A stretch of DNA of 64,000 bases from Mycolicibacterium mageritense (lineage in GTDB: Bacteria > Actinomycetota > Actinomycetes > Mycobacteriales > Mycobacteriaceae). Both the position numbers and the translations under genes were made by a program. The DNA is taken from contig NZ_AP022567.1 of the NCBI RefSeq assembly GCF_010727475.1, positions 3,658,001 through 3,722,000 on the forward strand, written 5' to 3'. Below, one piece after another: positions 50,740 through 60,147 of the stretch. Each line of letters begins with the position of its first letter. Positions within the stretch are counted from its first letter, which is position 1. A model generated the notes under the pieces. It saw only the letters and a program-made list of their open reading frames with translations, was not told the DNA's origin and ran no database searches.

Positions 50740-51501
50740 TCAGGCGGTGTTCACCGAGCGCCGCACCGCGCCGACCGTGCCGTGGCTCGTGGCGGTGAGC
50801 CGCACACGGTCGGCGCGGAACAGGTCATAGGCATACTCGAACGGCCGGTCGCTGTTGTCACACGTGACGCGGGTGATGGCCAACAGTGGTTTGCGGTGCG
50901 CGATGCCGAGCCACTGCGCTTCGCGCGGGCTCGCGCTGACCACTTCGATGGTCTCCGTGGTGGTGGCAGGTGTCAGGCCGTAGCGCACCCGCAGCAGTTC
51001 GTAGAGCGATCCGCCGAGCGGCTGTTCCAGCAGATCCGCCATATGCTCGGCGACAAAGCACGCCAGATCCACCGAAAGCGGTACACCGTCGGCGAAACGC
51101 AGCCGCCGGATAGTGAATATCTCTGTGCTGTGCGGGATTTCGAGGGCCTGCGCTTCGACGGGCGTGGCGGGCCTGCGGTCGGTCGCCAGTACCCGCGTGG
51201 TGCTGGTGTGACCGCCGCTGCGTAACCGGGCCGGCAGCCCCACCAGTTCCCCGGCGTTGCGTTCCACCACGTCGGCCCGCACGAACGTGCCGCCACCGCG
51301 GCCCGCGCGCCGCTCCAACACGCCTGCCTGGCTCAGCGGCAGCAACGCGCTGCGCAGCGTCGACCGGGACACGGCAAAGTTCTCGGCCATCTCGCGTTCG
51401 GTGCCGAGCCGCGAGCCGGGCCGCAGCGTGCCCAACGCCAGCATGGACAGGATGCGCCTGCGCACGTCCTCGGCCACGGGGCCGCCTGATGTCGCAGGCA
51501 T
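50740..51501 (-). CDS. GntR/HutC-family regulator (UTRA domain)
   Basis: This 253-residue regulator has a winged helix (about residues 10-75, GSRLGTEREMAENFAVSRST) and a UTRA effector domain (LRFADGVPLSVDLACF, YAYDLFRADRV). It is divergent from a permease-aminotransferase operon, its probable target. ATG 51501 is used; a TTG at 51519 is in frame but less convincing. Confidence 0.88.
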   Translation of the reverse strand: MPATSGGPVAEDVRRRILSMLALGTLRPGSRLGTEREMAENFAVSRSTLRSALLPLSQAGVLERRAGRGGGTFVRADVVERNAGELVGLPARLRSGGHTSTTRVLATDRRPATPVEAQALEIPHSTEIFTIRRLRFADGVPLSVDLACFVAEHMADLLEQPLGGSLYELLRVRYGLTPATTTETIEVVSASPREAQWLGIAHRKPLLAITRVTCDNSDRPFEYAYDLFRADRVRLTATSHGTVGAVRRSVNTA

Positions 51502-51606
51502 GCCCAGAGTGTCTACCAAAACGACCCGGCAGAGCAGACCAAAAAGCGCGGTTTAACCTCCCCGTTGCACGATTCCCAGGTTCGAAACATGACGGCAACA
51601 AATGGC

Positions 51607-51629
51607 TTGGACCACAACAAATTCCAAGT
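51607..51629. promoter_or_regulatory. Inverted repeat in the gntR-permease divergent region
   Basis: CTTGGA and TCCAAG are perfect 6-bp arms separated by 11 bp. It is a candidate operator for the adjacent GntR regulator, but weak because only one copy is seen. Confidence 0.35.
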
Positions 51630-51723
51630 TGACCGAGCCGTCGCGGCGCGATAACAATGTGCTGCGTCGCACCACAGCGCTGTCGGCGATGCCAATGAAC
51701 CAGACCAAATAGTGGGACTCACA

Positions 51724-53280
51724 ATGAGCGAGATCATCGATCCACCCGCACCGTCCGGTGCCGCCATCCAGCGCCTCAAACCCAATGCCGTGGGGTTGGT
51801 CGGCGTGCTGTTCATGGCCGTGGCCACCGCCGCGCCGATCACCGCGATGGTCGGAAACGTGCCGATCTCGGTCGGTTTCGGCAACGGTGCCTACGCGCCC
51901 GCCGGCTACTTCGTCGCGACCATCGTGCTGACGCTGTTCGCGATCGGCTACGCCGCGATGAGCAAGCACATCACCGCGACCGGTGCGTTCTACGGCTACA
52001 TCTCGCACGGCCTCGGGCGCATCGTCGGCCTGGGATCGGGTTTCCTGACGGCCTTGGCGTACATGGTGTTCGAGGCCTCGCTCATCGGCATCTTCTCGTT
52101 CTTCGGCAACGACCTGTTCAAATCGTTCTTCGACGTCGACGTGCCGTGGATCGTGTTCGCGGTCGTGATGCTCGCGGTCAACGCGGTGCTGACCTACTTC
52201 GACATCAACCTGGCGGCCAAGGTGCTCGGGGTTTTCCTGATCACCGAGATCGTGATGCTCGCGCTCATGGCGCTGTCGGTGGTGTTCACCGGTGGCGGCC
52301 CACAGGGCTGGTCGCTCGGTTCGCTCAACCCGCTCAACGGTTTTCACAGCCTCTCCGGTGAGGTGGCCGGGGCCGACGGCAGCATGATCGCGGTCGCCGG
52401 ATCGGCGGGCGTCGGCTTGTTCTTCGCGTTCTGGTCGTGGGTGGGCTTCGAGTCCAGCGCGATGTACGGCGAGGAATCGCGCAACCCCAAGAAGATCATC
52501 CCCATCGCGGTGGTCAGCTCGGTGATCGGCATCGGCGCGTTCTACGTGCTGGTGTCGTGGCTCGCGATCGTCGGTACCGGGCCCGAGAATGCCATTGCGC
52601 TGGCGCAGGATTCGACCACGGCGGGCAACATCTTCTTCAATCCCGTGCACGAGCACCTCGGGCAGTGGGCCGTCGACCTGTTCAAGATCCTGCTCATGAC
52701 CGGCTCTTTCGCGTGCGGCATGGCGTTTCACAACTGCGCGGCCCGCTATCTGTATGCGCTGGGCCGCGAGAACGTCATCCCGGGGATGCGCAGGACCATC
52801 GGCGCGACCCATCCGGTGCACGGCTCACCGCACATCGCGGGCTTCGTCCAGACCGGCTTCGCGACCGCGGTGGTGCTGTTCTTCGACCTCTCGGGGCGTG
52901 ACCCGTACACGGGGCTGTACGGGTTGATGGCGCTGCTCGGAACCACAGCCATCATGATCGTGCAGGCGCTCGCGGCGTTCTCGGTGATCTCGTACTTCCA
53001 TGTGCAGAAGCGGCACCCGGAAACCGCCAACTGGTTCACCACGTTCCTGGCGCCGCTGCTGGGTGGCACGGGCATGCTCTACGTGATCTATCTGCTGGCC
53101 AAGAACGCGTCGTTCGCGGCGGGTGCGGCCGCGTCCGACTGGATCTTCACCGCCATCCCGTACGTTGTCGGGTTCGTCGGTATCGGTGGGGTACTTCTGG
53201 CATTGTTCTTGAAGTACAAGGATCCACAGCGGTACGCGGATCTGGGCCGGACCGTGCTCGAGGAGGCGCACGAACGCTGA
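51724..53280 (+). CDS. APC-superfamily amino acid permease
   Basis: This 518-residue permease has about 12 membrane segments, an APC N-terminus (NAVGLVGVLFMAVATAAPI) and the FESSAMYGEESRNPKKIIP loop. It is a different subgroup from the permease at 30141 (longer, with the KMITATGAF-like first loop reading KHITATGAF). ATG 51724 is chosen; there is only a weak ribosome site. It is followed by a class III aminotransferase after 15 bp, which suggests uptake of an amino compound for transamination. Confidence 0.9.
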   Translation: MSEIIDPPAPSGAAIQRLKPNAVGLVGVLFMAVATAAPITAMVGNVPISVGFGNGAYAPAGYFVATIVLTLFAIGYAAMSKHITATGAFYGYISHGLGRIVGLGSGFLTALAYMVFEASLIGIFSFFGNDLFKSFFDVDVPWIVFAVVMLAVNAVLTYFDINLAAKVLGVFLITEIVMLALMALSVVFTGGGPQGWSLGSLNPLNGFHSLSGEVAGADGSMIAVAGSAGVGLFFAFWSWVGFESSAMYGEESRNPKKIIPIAVVSSVIGIGAFYVLVSWLAIVGTGPENAIALAQDSTTAGNIFFNPVHEHLGQWAVDLFKILLMTGSFACGMAFHNCAARYLYALGRENVIPGMRRTIGATHPVHGSPHIAGFVQTGFATAVVLFFDLSGRDPYTGLYGLMALLGTTAIMIVQALAAFSVISYFHVQKRHPETANWFTTFLAPLLGGTGMLYVIYLLAKNASFAAGAAASDWIFTAIPYVVGFVGIGGVLLALFLKYKDPQRYADLGRTVLEEAHER

Positions 53281-53295
53281 TTGGGGGATGCGGGC

Positions 53296-54618
53296 ATGGC
53301 GTTTTCGAACATCATGGATTCCAACAGCTACTCGGGTGGGGTGGCGACCGATCCCGCAACCGAAGAGCTGATCTCGGCGCGTGAACGCATGCTCGGCCCG
53401 GCGTACCGGCTGTTCTACGAACGGCCGGTACACCTGGTCCGGGGCCGCGGCAGCCATGTGTTCGACGCCGACGGCGTGCGCTACCTCGATGCCTACAACA
53501 ACGTCGTCAGCGTCGGGCACTGTCACCCCCGCGTCGTCGGTGCGGTGACCCGGCAACTGGAGACCCTCAACACCCACACTCGCTATCTGCACGAGGGCAT
53601 CGTCGCCTACTCGGATCGGTTGCTGGCGACCTTGCCCGAGCAAGTCGATCAGGTCATGTACGCGTGCACCGGTTCGGAGGCCAACGACCTCGCGCTGCGC
53701 GTCGCCGCGATGCACACGGGTGCTCGGGGCGTCATCGTGACCGGCGACGCGTATCACGGCAATACCGAAGCGGTGACGGCTATTTCACCGTCGATCGGCA
53801 GTGCGACGACCATCGGCCCGCATGTGCGCACCGTGGCCGCACCCGACAGTTACCGGTACGGCGATCAGGTGTCCGCGCGATTCCTCGCCGATGTGCAGCG
53901 CGCGATCGCCGAGCTGCAGGCCAGTGGTCACGGTTTGAGCTGCCTGATTGTCGACACCTTCTTCTCGTCCGACGGCATCTACCCCGATCCGTCGGTGCTC
54001 GGCCCGGCCGTCGAGGCCGTGCACGCCGCGGGCGGGGTGTTCATCGCCGACGAGGTGCAGCCAGGCTTCGGGCGGACCGGCGAGGCCATGTGGGGTTTCA
54101 CCCGTCACGGCGTGGTGCCTGATCTGGTCACGATGGGCAAGCCGATGGCCAACGGGTTGCCTGTCGCGGCGATGGCGGCGCGCAGCGACGTGCTGGAGAC
54201 GTTCGCCCGTGGCGTGCCCTACTTCAACACGTTCGGCGGCAATCCGGTGTCCATGGCGGCCGCGGGTGCGGTGCTCGACGTCATCGCCGATGAGCAACTG
54301 GTCGCCAACGCCGCGCATGTCGGCGCGGCGCTGCGCGACGAACTCAGCCGGATCGCGGCCGCGCATCCCCGTATCAGTGACGTCCGCGGCGCGGGGCTCT
54401 ATGTGGGCATCGAGATCGTCGCCCACCCCGATTCGAAGACTCCCGATCGCACGGCGGCCCATGACCTGGTCAACGCCATGCGGGACCGCCGCGTGCTGAT
54501 CTCGGTGTGCGGATCCGACGGCAACGTGCTCAAGGTGCGCCCGCCGCTCGTGTTCTCGATGAGCGATGTGGACTGGTTCTGCAGTGAATTTTCTGGGGCG
54601 GTGGCGGAGCTCCGGTGA
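53296..54618 (+). CDS. Class III PLP aminotransferase / phospho-lyase-like enzyme
   Basis: This 440-residue fold-type I enzyme has PLP lysine in VTMGKPMANGLPV, IADEVQPGFGRTG with the PLP-ring Asp, and SVGHCHPRVVGAV near the N-terminus. The GKPMANG and NVVSVGHCHPR patterns resemble the alanine-glyoxylate aminotransferase 2 / ethanolamine-phosphate phospholyase branch. ATG 53296 is used; TTG 53281 is also in frame. It is controlled with the permease by the divergent GntR, as inferred from layout. Confidence 0.9.
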   Translation: MAFSNIMDSNSYSGGVATDPATEELISARERMLGPAYRLFYERPVHLVRGRGSHVFDADGVRYLDAYNNVVSVGHCHPRVVGAVTRQLETLNTHTRYLHEGIVAYSDRLLATLPEQVDQVMYACTGSEANDLALRVAAMHTGARGVIVTGDAYHGNTEAVTAISPSIGSATTIGPHVRTVAAPDSYRYGDQVSARFLADVQRAIAELQASGHGLSCLIVDTFFSSDGIYPDPSVLGPAVEAVHAAGGVFIADEVQPGFGRTGEAMWGFTRHGVVPDLVTMGKPMANGLPVAAMAARSDVLETFARGVPYFNTFGGNPVSMAAAGAVLDVIADEQLVANAAHVGAALRDELSRIAAAHPRISDVRGAGLYVGIEIVAHPDSKTPDRTAAHDLVNAMRDRRVLISVCGSDGNVLKVRPPLVFSMSDVDWFCSEFSGAVAELR

Positions 54619-54637
54619 TCTAAGGAATGCTGTAGCG

Positions 54638-56722
54638 GTGCCGGATGGAAACATCGCGACCGCTATCTACATCGCCTCACCCGAGGGTGACACTGGCAAG
54701 TCGACCATAGCGCTCGGAATACTGCAGCGACTGGCGGCGACCGTGCCCAAGGTCGGGGTGTTCCGGCCGATCACGCGCCTCGGCGAGCAACGCGACTACA
54801 TTCTCGAGCTGCTGCTGGCCGGAACCACCGCGGGGCTGAGTTACGACGAGTGTGTCGGCGTCAGCTACCAGCAGGTGCACGAGGATCCCGACGCCGCGAT
54901 CACCGACATCGTCGACCGGTTCCACCAGGTGGCCGAGCAGTGCGACGCGGTGCTCATCGTGGGCAGTGACTACACCGACATCGCCACGCCGAGCGAACTG
55001 AGCATGAACGCGCGCATCGCGGTGAACCTCGGCGCACCCGTTGTGCTCGCGGTCAAGGCCGCCGACCGCACGCCTGACGAGGTGGCGCACGTCGTCGAGG
55101 TGTGCCTGGCCGAGCTGGCGCACCAGCATGCGCACGCCGCGGCCGTCGTCGCCAACCGGTGTGATCCCGCGAAGCTCACCGCGGTCGCCGACGCGCTCAA
55201 ACCGCTCGGACCACCGGCCTACGTGCTGCCCGAGGAACCCCTGCTGGTCGCGCCGTCGGTCGCCGAACTGCAGGCCGCGGTCGACGGCACGGTGGTCGCC
55301 GGTGACCCCGCGCTGCTGTCCCGCGAGGCGATGGGGGTGCTGGTCGCGGGCATGACGGCCGAGCATGTGCTCGAGCGGCTCACCGAAGGCGTCGCCGTGA
55401 TCACCCCGGGTGACCGGTCCGACGTCGTGCTGGCCGTCGTGAGTGCCCATGCCGCGGAAGGCTTTCCGTCACTGTCGGGCATCATCCTCAACGGTGGGCT
55501 CGAACTGCACCCGGCCATCGCGTCGCTGGTGTCCGGCCTCGGTCTGCGGCTGCCGATCGTGGCCACCGAATACGGGACGTTCGAGACCGCGAGCCGGGTC
55601 GCGGGCGCCCGGGGCCGGGTGACGGCGAAGTCGCAGCGCAAGATCGACACCGCGCTCGCGCTCATGGACCGCTACGTCGACGTCAACGACCTGCTGGCCC
55701 AGCTGAGCATCCCGATCCCGGCGGTCACCACGCCGCAGATGTTCACCTACCAGCTGCTGGACCGGGCCCGCTCGGACCGCAAACGCATCGTGCTGCCCGA
55801 GGGCGACGACGACCGCATCCTCAAGGCGGCCGGGCGGTTGCTACAGCGCGGTGTCGCGGACCTGACCATCCTCGGTGACGAGGCCCAGGTCCGCTCGCGC
55901 GCAGCCGAACTCGGCGTCGACCTGACGGCCGCCACCGTGCTGAACACCCGGACCAGCGAACTGTGCGACCAATTCGCGGTGCAGTACGCCGAATTGCGCA
56001 AGCACAAGGGCGTCACGGTCGAGCAGGCCCGCGAAATCATCCACGATGTGTCGTATTTCGGCACCATGCTGGTGCACAACAACATGGTGGACGGCATGGT
56101 GTCCGGGGCGGCCCACACCACGGCGCACACCGTGCGGCCGGCGTTCGAGATCATCAAGACCATGCCCGACGTGTCCACAGTGTCGAGCATCTTCCTGATG
56201 TGCCTGGAAGATCGGGTGCTCGCGTACGGCGACTGCGCCATCGTGCCTGACCCGACCACCGAGCAGCTCGCCGACATCGCGATCTCGTCGGCCCGTACCG
56301 CGGCCCAGTTCGGTATCGACCCCCGCGTGGCCATGCTGTCCTATTCGACGGGTACGTCGGGCACCGGCGCCGATGTCGACAAGGTCAGGGCGGCAACCGA
56401 ACTGGTGCGCAAGCGTGAACCCGAGCTGCTGGTCGAGGGGCCCATCCAGTACGACGCCGCGGTGGAACCTTCGGTGGCCAAGACCAAGATGCCCGATTCG
56501 CCCGTGGCCGGGCAGGCCACGGTGCTGATCTTCCCGGATCTCAACACCGGCAACAACACCTACAAGGCCGTGCAGCGCTCGGCGGGCGCGATCGCCATCG
56601 GCCCGGTGCTGCAGGGGCTCAACAAACCGGTCAACGACCTGTCCCGTGGCGCGTTGGTCGAGGACATCGTCAACACCGTGGCCATCACGGCGATTCAGGC
56701 GCAGGGGCAGGAGCAGCGATGA
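54638..56722 (+). CDS. pta: Phosphate acetyltransferase
   Basis: This 694-residue two-domain enzyme has an N-terminal P-loop/BioD-like domain (SPEGDTGKST), a DRTGG linker domain and a C-terminal catalytic domain (about 370-690, IVLPEGDDDRILKAAGRLL to NDLSRGALVEDIVN). It is close to remembered Rv0408. It interconverts acetyl-CoA and acetyl phosphate. GTG 54638 matches the family start and has AAGGA upstream. It overlaps ackA by 4 bp. Confidence 0.97.
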   Translation: MPDGNIATAIYIASPEGDTGKSTIALGILQRLAATVPKVGVFRPITRLGEQRDYILELLLAGTTAGLSYDECVGVSYQQVHEDPDAAITDIVDRFHQVAEQCDAVLIVGSDYTDIATPSELSMNARIAVNLGAPVVLAVKAADRTPDEVAHVVEVCLAELAHQHAHAAAVVANRCDPAKLTAVADALKPLGPPAYVLPEEPLLVAPSVAELQAAVDGTVVAGDPALLSREAMGVLVAGMTAEHVLERLTEGVAVITPGDRSDVVLAVVSAHAAEGFPSLSGIILNGGLELHPAIASLVSGLGLRLPIVATEYGTFETASRVAGARGRVTAKSQRKIDTALALMDRYVDVNDLLAQLSIPIPAVTTPQMFTYQLLDRARSDRKRIVLPEGDDDRILKAAGRLLQRGVADLTILGDEAQVRSRAAELGVDLTAATVLNTRTSELCDQFAVQYAELRKHKGVTVEQAREIIHDVSYFGTMLVHNNMVDGMVSGAAHTTAHTVRPAFEIIKTMPDVSTVSSIFLMCLEDRVLAYGDCAIVPDPTTEQLADIAISSARTAAQFGIDPRVAMLSYSTGTSGTGADVDKVRAATELVRKREPELLVEGPIQYDAAVEPSVAKTKMPDSPVAGQATVLIFPDLNTGNNTYKAVQRSAGAIAIGPVLQGLNKPVNDLSRGALVEDIVNTVAITAIQAQGQEQR

Positions 56723-57855
56723 CCGTACTGGTGATCAACTCCGGCTCGTCGTCGCTGAAATACGCGGTGGTGAAACCGGATACCGGAGAATTCCTGGCCG
56801 ACGGCATCGTCGAGCGGATCGGGGAGGGGCCGATCGCCGACCACGACGCGGCGCTGCGCGCCGCGTTCGACGCGCTCGCGGCCGAGGGCCTGCACCTCGA
56901 CGAGCTCGGCCTGGTCGCGGTCGGGCACCGGGTGGTGCACGGCGGCCAGACCTTCTACCGGCCCACCGTGATCGACGACGCCCTGGTGGCCAAACTCGAA
57001 GAGCTGTCTCCGCTTGCCCCGCTGCACAATCCGCCGGCGTTGCTCGGTATCCAGGTGGCCCGCAAGCTGCTGCCCGAGCTGCCGCACATCGCGGTGTTCG
57101 ACACCGCGTTCTTCCATGACCTGCCCGAGGCGGCGTCGACCTACGCGATCGACCATGACCTCGCGCAGCAGTGGAAGATCCGCCGCTACGGCTTCCACGG
57201 CACGTCGCACGAATACGTCAGCCGGCAGGCCGCCGAGTTCCTGGGCAAGCCCCACGATTCGCTGAATCAGATTGTGCTGCACCTGGGTAACGGGGCGTCG
57301 GCGTCGGCGCTCTCCGGCGGCCGGCCCGTCGACACGTCGATGGGGCTGACGCCCATGGAGGGTCTGGTGATGGGCACGCGCAGCGGTGACGTCGACCCCG
57401 GCGTCATCATGTACCTGTGGCGCACCGCGGGGATGAGTGTCGAGGAGATCGAGACGCTGCTCAACCGCCGGTCCGGCGTGCTGGGAGTGGGTGGCCAGAA
57501 CGACTTCCGCAAGCTGCACGAGCTCATCGAATCCGGCGACCAGAACGCGCAATTGGCCTATGACGTGTACATCCACCGGCTGCGCAAGTACGTCGGGGCC
57601 TACCTCGCGGTGCTCGGCCGCGCCGATGTCATCAGCTTTACCGCGGGGGTGGGCGAGAACGACGCCGCGGTGCGCCGCGACGCCCTGTCAGGGCTGACGG
57701 GCCTCGGTATCGAGATCGACGAAGGACTCAACGCCGAACGGTCCAAGCAGGCCCGCCGCATCTCGACTCCGGACTCGCCGGTGACCGTGCTGGTGGTGCC
57801 GACCAACGAGGAGTTGGCCATCGCCCGCTCGTGTGCCGACGTGGTCACCTCCTGA
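56719..57855 (+). CDS. ackA: Acetate kinase
   Basis: This 378-residue kinase of the ASKHA fold has VLVINSGSSSLKYAVV at the start, GFHGTSHEYVS, LHLGNGASASAL and FTAGVGEND. It converts acetyl phosphate and ADP to acetate and ATP. It is translationally coupled to pta (ATGA). It is convergent with pknG, 12 bp apart. Confidence 0.98.
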   Translation: MTVLVINSGSSSLKYAVVKPDTGEFLADGIVERIGEGPIADHDAALRAAFDALAAEGLHLDELGLVAVGHRVVHGGQTFYRPTVIDDALVAKLEELSPLAPLHNPPALLGIQVARKLLPELPHIAVFDTAFFHDLPEAASTYAIDHDLAQQWKIRRYGFHGTSHEYVSRQAAEFLGKPHDSLNQIVLHLGNGASASALSGGRPVDTSMGLTPMEGLVMGTRSGDVDPGVIMYLWRTAGMSVEEIETLLNRRSGVLGVGGQNDFRKLHELIESGDQNAQLAYDVYIHRLRKYVGAYLAVLGRADVISFTAGVGENDAAVRRDALSGLTGLGIEIDEGLNAERSKQARRISTPDSPVTVLVVPTNEELAIARSCADVVTS

Positions 57856-57867
57856 CCGTCCGCGGGG

Positions 57868-60147
57868 TCAGAACGTGCTCATGGGCCGGACGCTGTTGGC
57901 CAAGTCGACCAGTGCGTAGCGGTGCGACTGCGTCGGCGCCACCCGGGCCAGCGCCCGCAGCGAGGCTTCGACGCCGAGCTTGAGCCCGTGTTCGGTGAAC
58001 GGGAAGCCGAGGATGTGGTTGCTGCTGGCGGTGTTGTCGGCCAGCCAGTCCATCGCGGTGCCCAGCACGAGCGCCCGGATCTGCAGCACGCGCGGCTCGG
58101 TGTCGGGCAGGGCCTCCACGCGGCGCGCGGCATCGCGGATGTGCTGTTCGGTGATGGCGCTGGCCGAACGTCCCGACAACAGCGTCACCGCACTGGTCAG
58201 CCGGGCCGTGGTGAAATGCCGTGACGTGGGCGGCACCGCGTCGAGGGTCCGCACGGCGCGATCCCGTTCGCCTGCAACGGATTCCGCGCGAGCCAAGCCG
58301 AAACCGGCCGAGATCACGCCGTTGTCGGTGGACCACACGGTCTTGTAGAACTTGAGTTCATCTGCGGTGCCTGCGAGTTCGGCCGTCGCGGCCAGCGCGA
58401 GCTTGGGCGCCAGCTCGCCGGGCAGCGTGTCGAGGACTTCGGTGAAGTGCTTTGTCGCCGAATCGTAGTCCGCGGACAGCATCTCGGCGACAGCTCGGAA
58501 CCAGACCAGCCGCCACCGCCAGCCGACCCGCTCGGCCAGGTCGTCGAGCTTGCGGGTTGCCTTGGCCACGTCGCCGAGATCGAGCAGCGCCCTGGCCTCC
58601 ATGAGCGGCAGCTCGACGGACTGGGACAGGTCGATGCCTTCGGAGTCCAGTGCGCCGTGCCGCGCCGCCCGCAATTGGTCGAGGGTGTGCACGGGCTCGC
58701 TGAGCACGCTCGCCGACAGTACGGGCGCCCCGACATCGGTGCGGTCCACCAGCGGTACGGGCAGAGCCCGGACGATTTCCTGCGCCGTGAGCTTCTCCGA
58801 ATGCACCTGCCCATCGACGTAGACATCGGTGTGTGCCACCAGCAGGTCCACTCCGAACGTCGACCGCGACGGACTGAACACTGTCGACAGACCGGGCCGC
58901 GGCATACCGCTGTCGGCCGCCACCACCTCCCGCAGCACACCGAGCAGCTGCGAGGACATCTCTTCGGCACTGTCGAAGCGGCGACGCGGATCGGGATCGG
59001 TGGCGCGGCGCAGCAGCCGGCCGAACGAGTCGTAGGTGGCCAGCACCGGATCGTCGGTCGGCAGGCCGTCGACGTAACGGCCTTTGCGGGTACGCAGATT
59101 CAGCGTCAACGCGGCCAGCGTGCGGCCCACGGTGTAGATGTCGGTGGCCACGGTCGGCCCGGTCCGCACGATCTCGGGCGCCTGGTATCCCGGTGTGCCG
59201 TACAGGTAACCGTAGGAGTTCAGCCGCGACACCGCACCGAGGTCGATCAGCTTGAGCTGTTCCTCGGTGATCATGATGTTCTCGGGTTTGAGGTCGTTGT
59301 AGGCCAGCCCGATCGAATGCAGATAGCCCATGGCCGGCAGGATCTCCAGCATGTAGCCGATCGCCTCGGCCACCGGAAGTTTCTCGCCCCTGGCCTGTTT
59401 GAGCGATGTGCCGCCGACGTACTCCATGACGATGTAGCCGACCGGGTTGCCGTGCTTGTCGTCGTGTTCGACGAAGTTGTAGATCTTGACGATTCCCGGA
59501 TGTGTCACCTCGGCCAGGAACTGGCGCTCGGCCATCGCGATGGCCTGAGCCTCGGCATCACCGGAATGCACCAGGCCTTTGAGCACGACGGGGCGTTCGT
59601 TGACGTTGCGGTCGAACGCCAGGTACACCCAGCCCAGCCCGCCGTGGGCGATGCAGCCTTTGATCTCGTACTGCTCGGCGACTATGTCACCCGGGGACAG
59701 TTGCGGCAGGAACGAATACGCGCTGCCGCAGTGCGGACACCAGCCCTCGGACAGGGCCCGGCCGTCGGGCGAGGACCGGCCGACCGGCTTGCCGCAGTTC
59801 CAGCAGAACCGCTTCGACTCGGCCACCACCGGGTTGGTCATGAGCGCGGTCAGCGGATCACGCTCGGGCACCCGGGGGATCTCGACCAGACCACCGCCGA
59901 GCCTGCGCATCGGCGACAGTGCGCGCGTCACCATCGTTGGGTAATCGTGCGGTTCGGTGTCGCCCGTGCGCAGCGAGATGCTGTCGGAGTCGTCGAACTG
60001 CGGTCGGTACACGGCCTGCGTCGCCATCGGCCGCATGGTCGACATCGAGTCCATGTCGAGGTCTTCGAGGCTTGCCGGCTGGGTGCCGGGGCCCTCGTCG
60101 AGATCGTCCTGGGCAGTCACGTCAGTGCCCTTTTCGGGATCTGTCAT
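57868..60147 (-). CDS. pknG: Serine/threonine protein kinase PknG
   Basis: This 759-residue soluble kinase has a disordered N-terminus with Thr-rich autophosphorylation sites, a rubredoxin-like domain with two CxxCG knuckles (CWNCG, CPHCG), a kinase domain (IAHGGLGWVYLAFD loop, VVLKGL lysine, YNDLKPENIM catalytic loop, IDLGAV in place of DFG), and a C-terminal TPR domain. It matches remembered Rv0410c. PknG senses amino acids through GlnH/GlnX and phosphorylates GarA to set TCA flux. ATG 60147 overlaps the glnH stop (TGATG). Confidence 0.98.
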   Translation of the reverse strand: MTDPEKGTDVTAQDDLDEGPGTQPASLEDLDMDSMSTMRPMATQAVYRPQFDDSDSISLRTGDTEPHDYPTMVTRALSPMRRLGGGLVEIPRVPERDPLTALMTNPVVAESKRFCWNCGKPVGRSSPDGRALSEGWCPHCGSAYSFLPQLSPGDIVAEQYEIKGCIAHGGLGWVYLAFDRNVNERPVVLKGLVHSGDAEAQAIAMAERQFLAEVTHPGIVKIYNFVEHDDKHGNPVGYIVMEYVGGTSLKQARGEKLPVAEAIGYMLEILPAMGYLHSIGLAYNDLKPENIMITEEQLKLIDLGAVSRLNSYGYLYGTPGYQAPEIVRTGPTVATDIYTVGRTLAALTLNLRTRKGRYVDGLPTDDPVLATYDSFGRLLRRATDPDPRRRFDSAEEMSSQLLGVLREVVAADSGMPRPGLSTVFSPSRSTFGVDLLVAHTDVYVDGQVHSEKLTAQEIVRALPVPLVDRTDVGAPVLSASVLSEPVHTLDQLRAARHGALDSEGIDLSQSVELPLMEARALLDLGDVAKATRKLDDLAERVGWRWRLVWFRAVAEMLSADYDSATKHFTEVLDTLPGELAPKLALAATAELAGTADELKFYKTVWSTDNGVISAGFGLARAESVAGERDRAVRTLDAVPPTSRHFTTARLTSAVTLLSGRSASAITEQHIRDAARRVEALPDTEPRVLQIRALVLGTAMDWLADNTASSNHILGFPFTEHGLKLGVEASLRALARVAPTQSHRYALVDLANSVRPMSTF

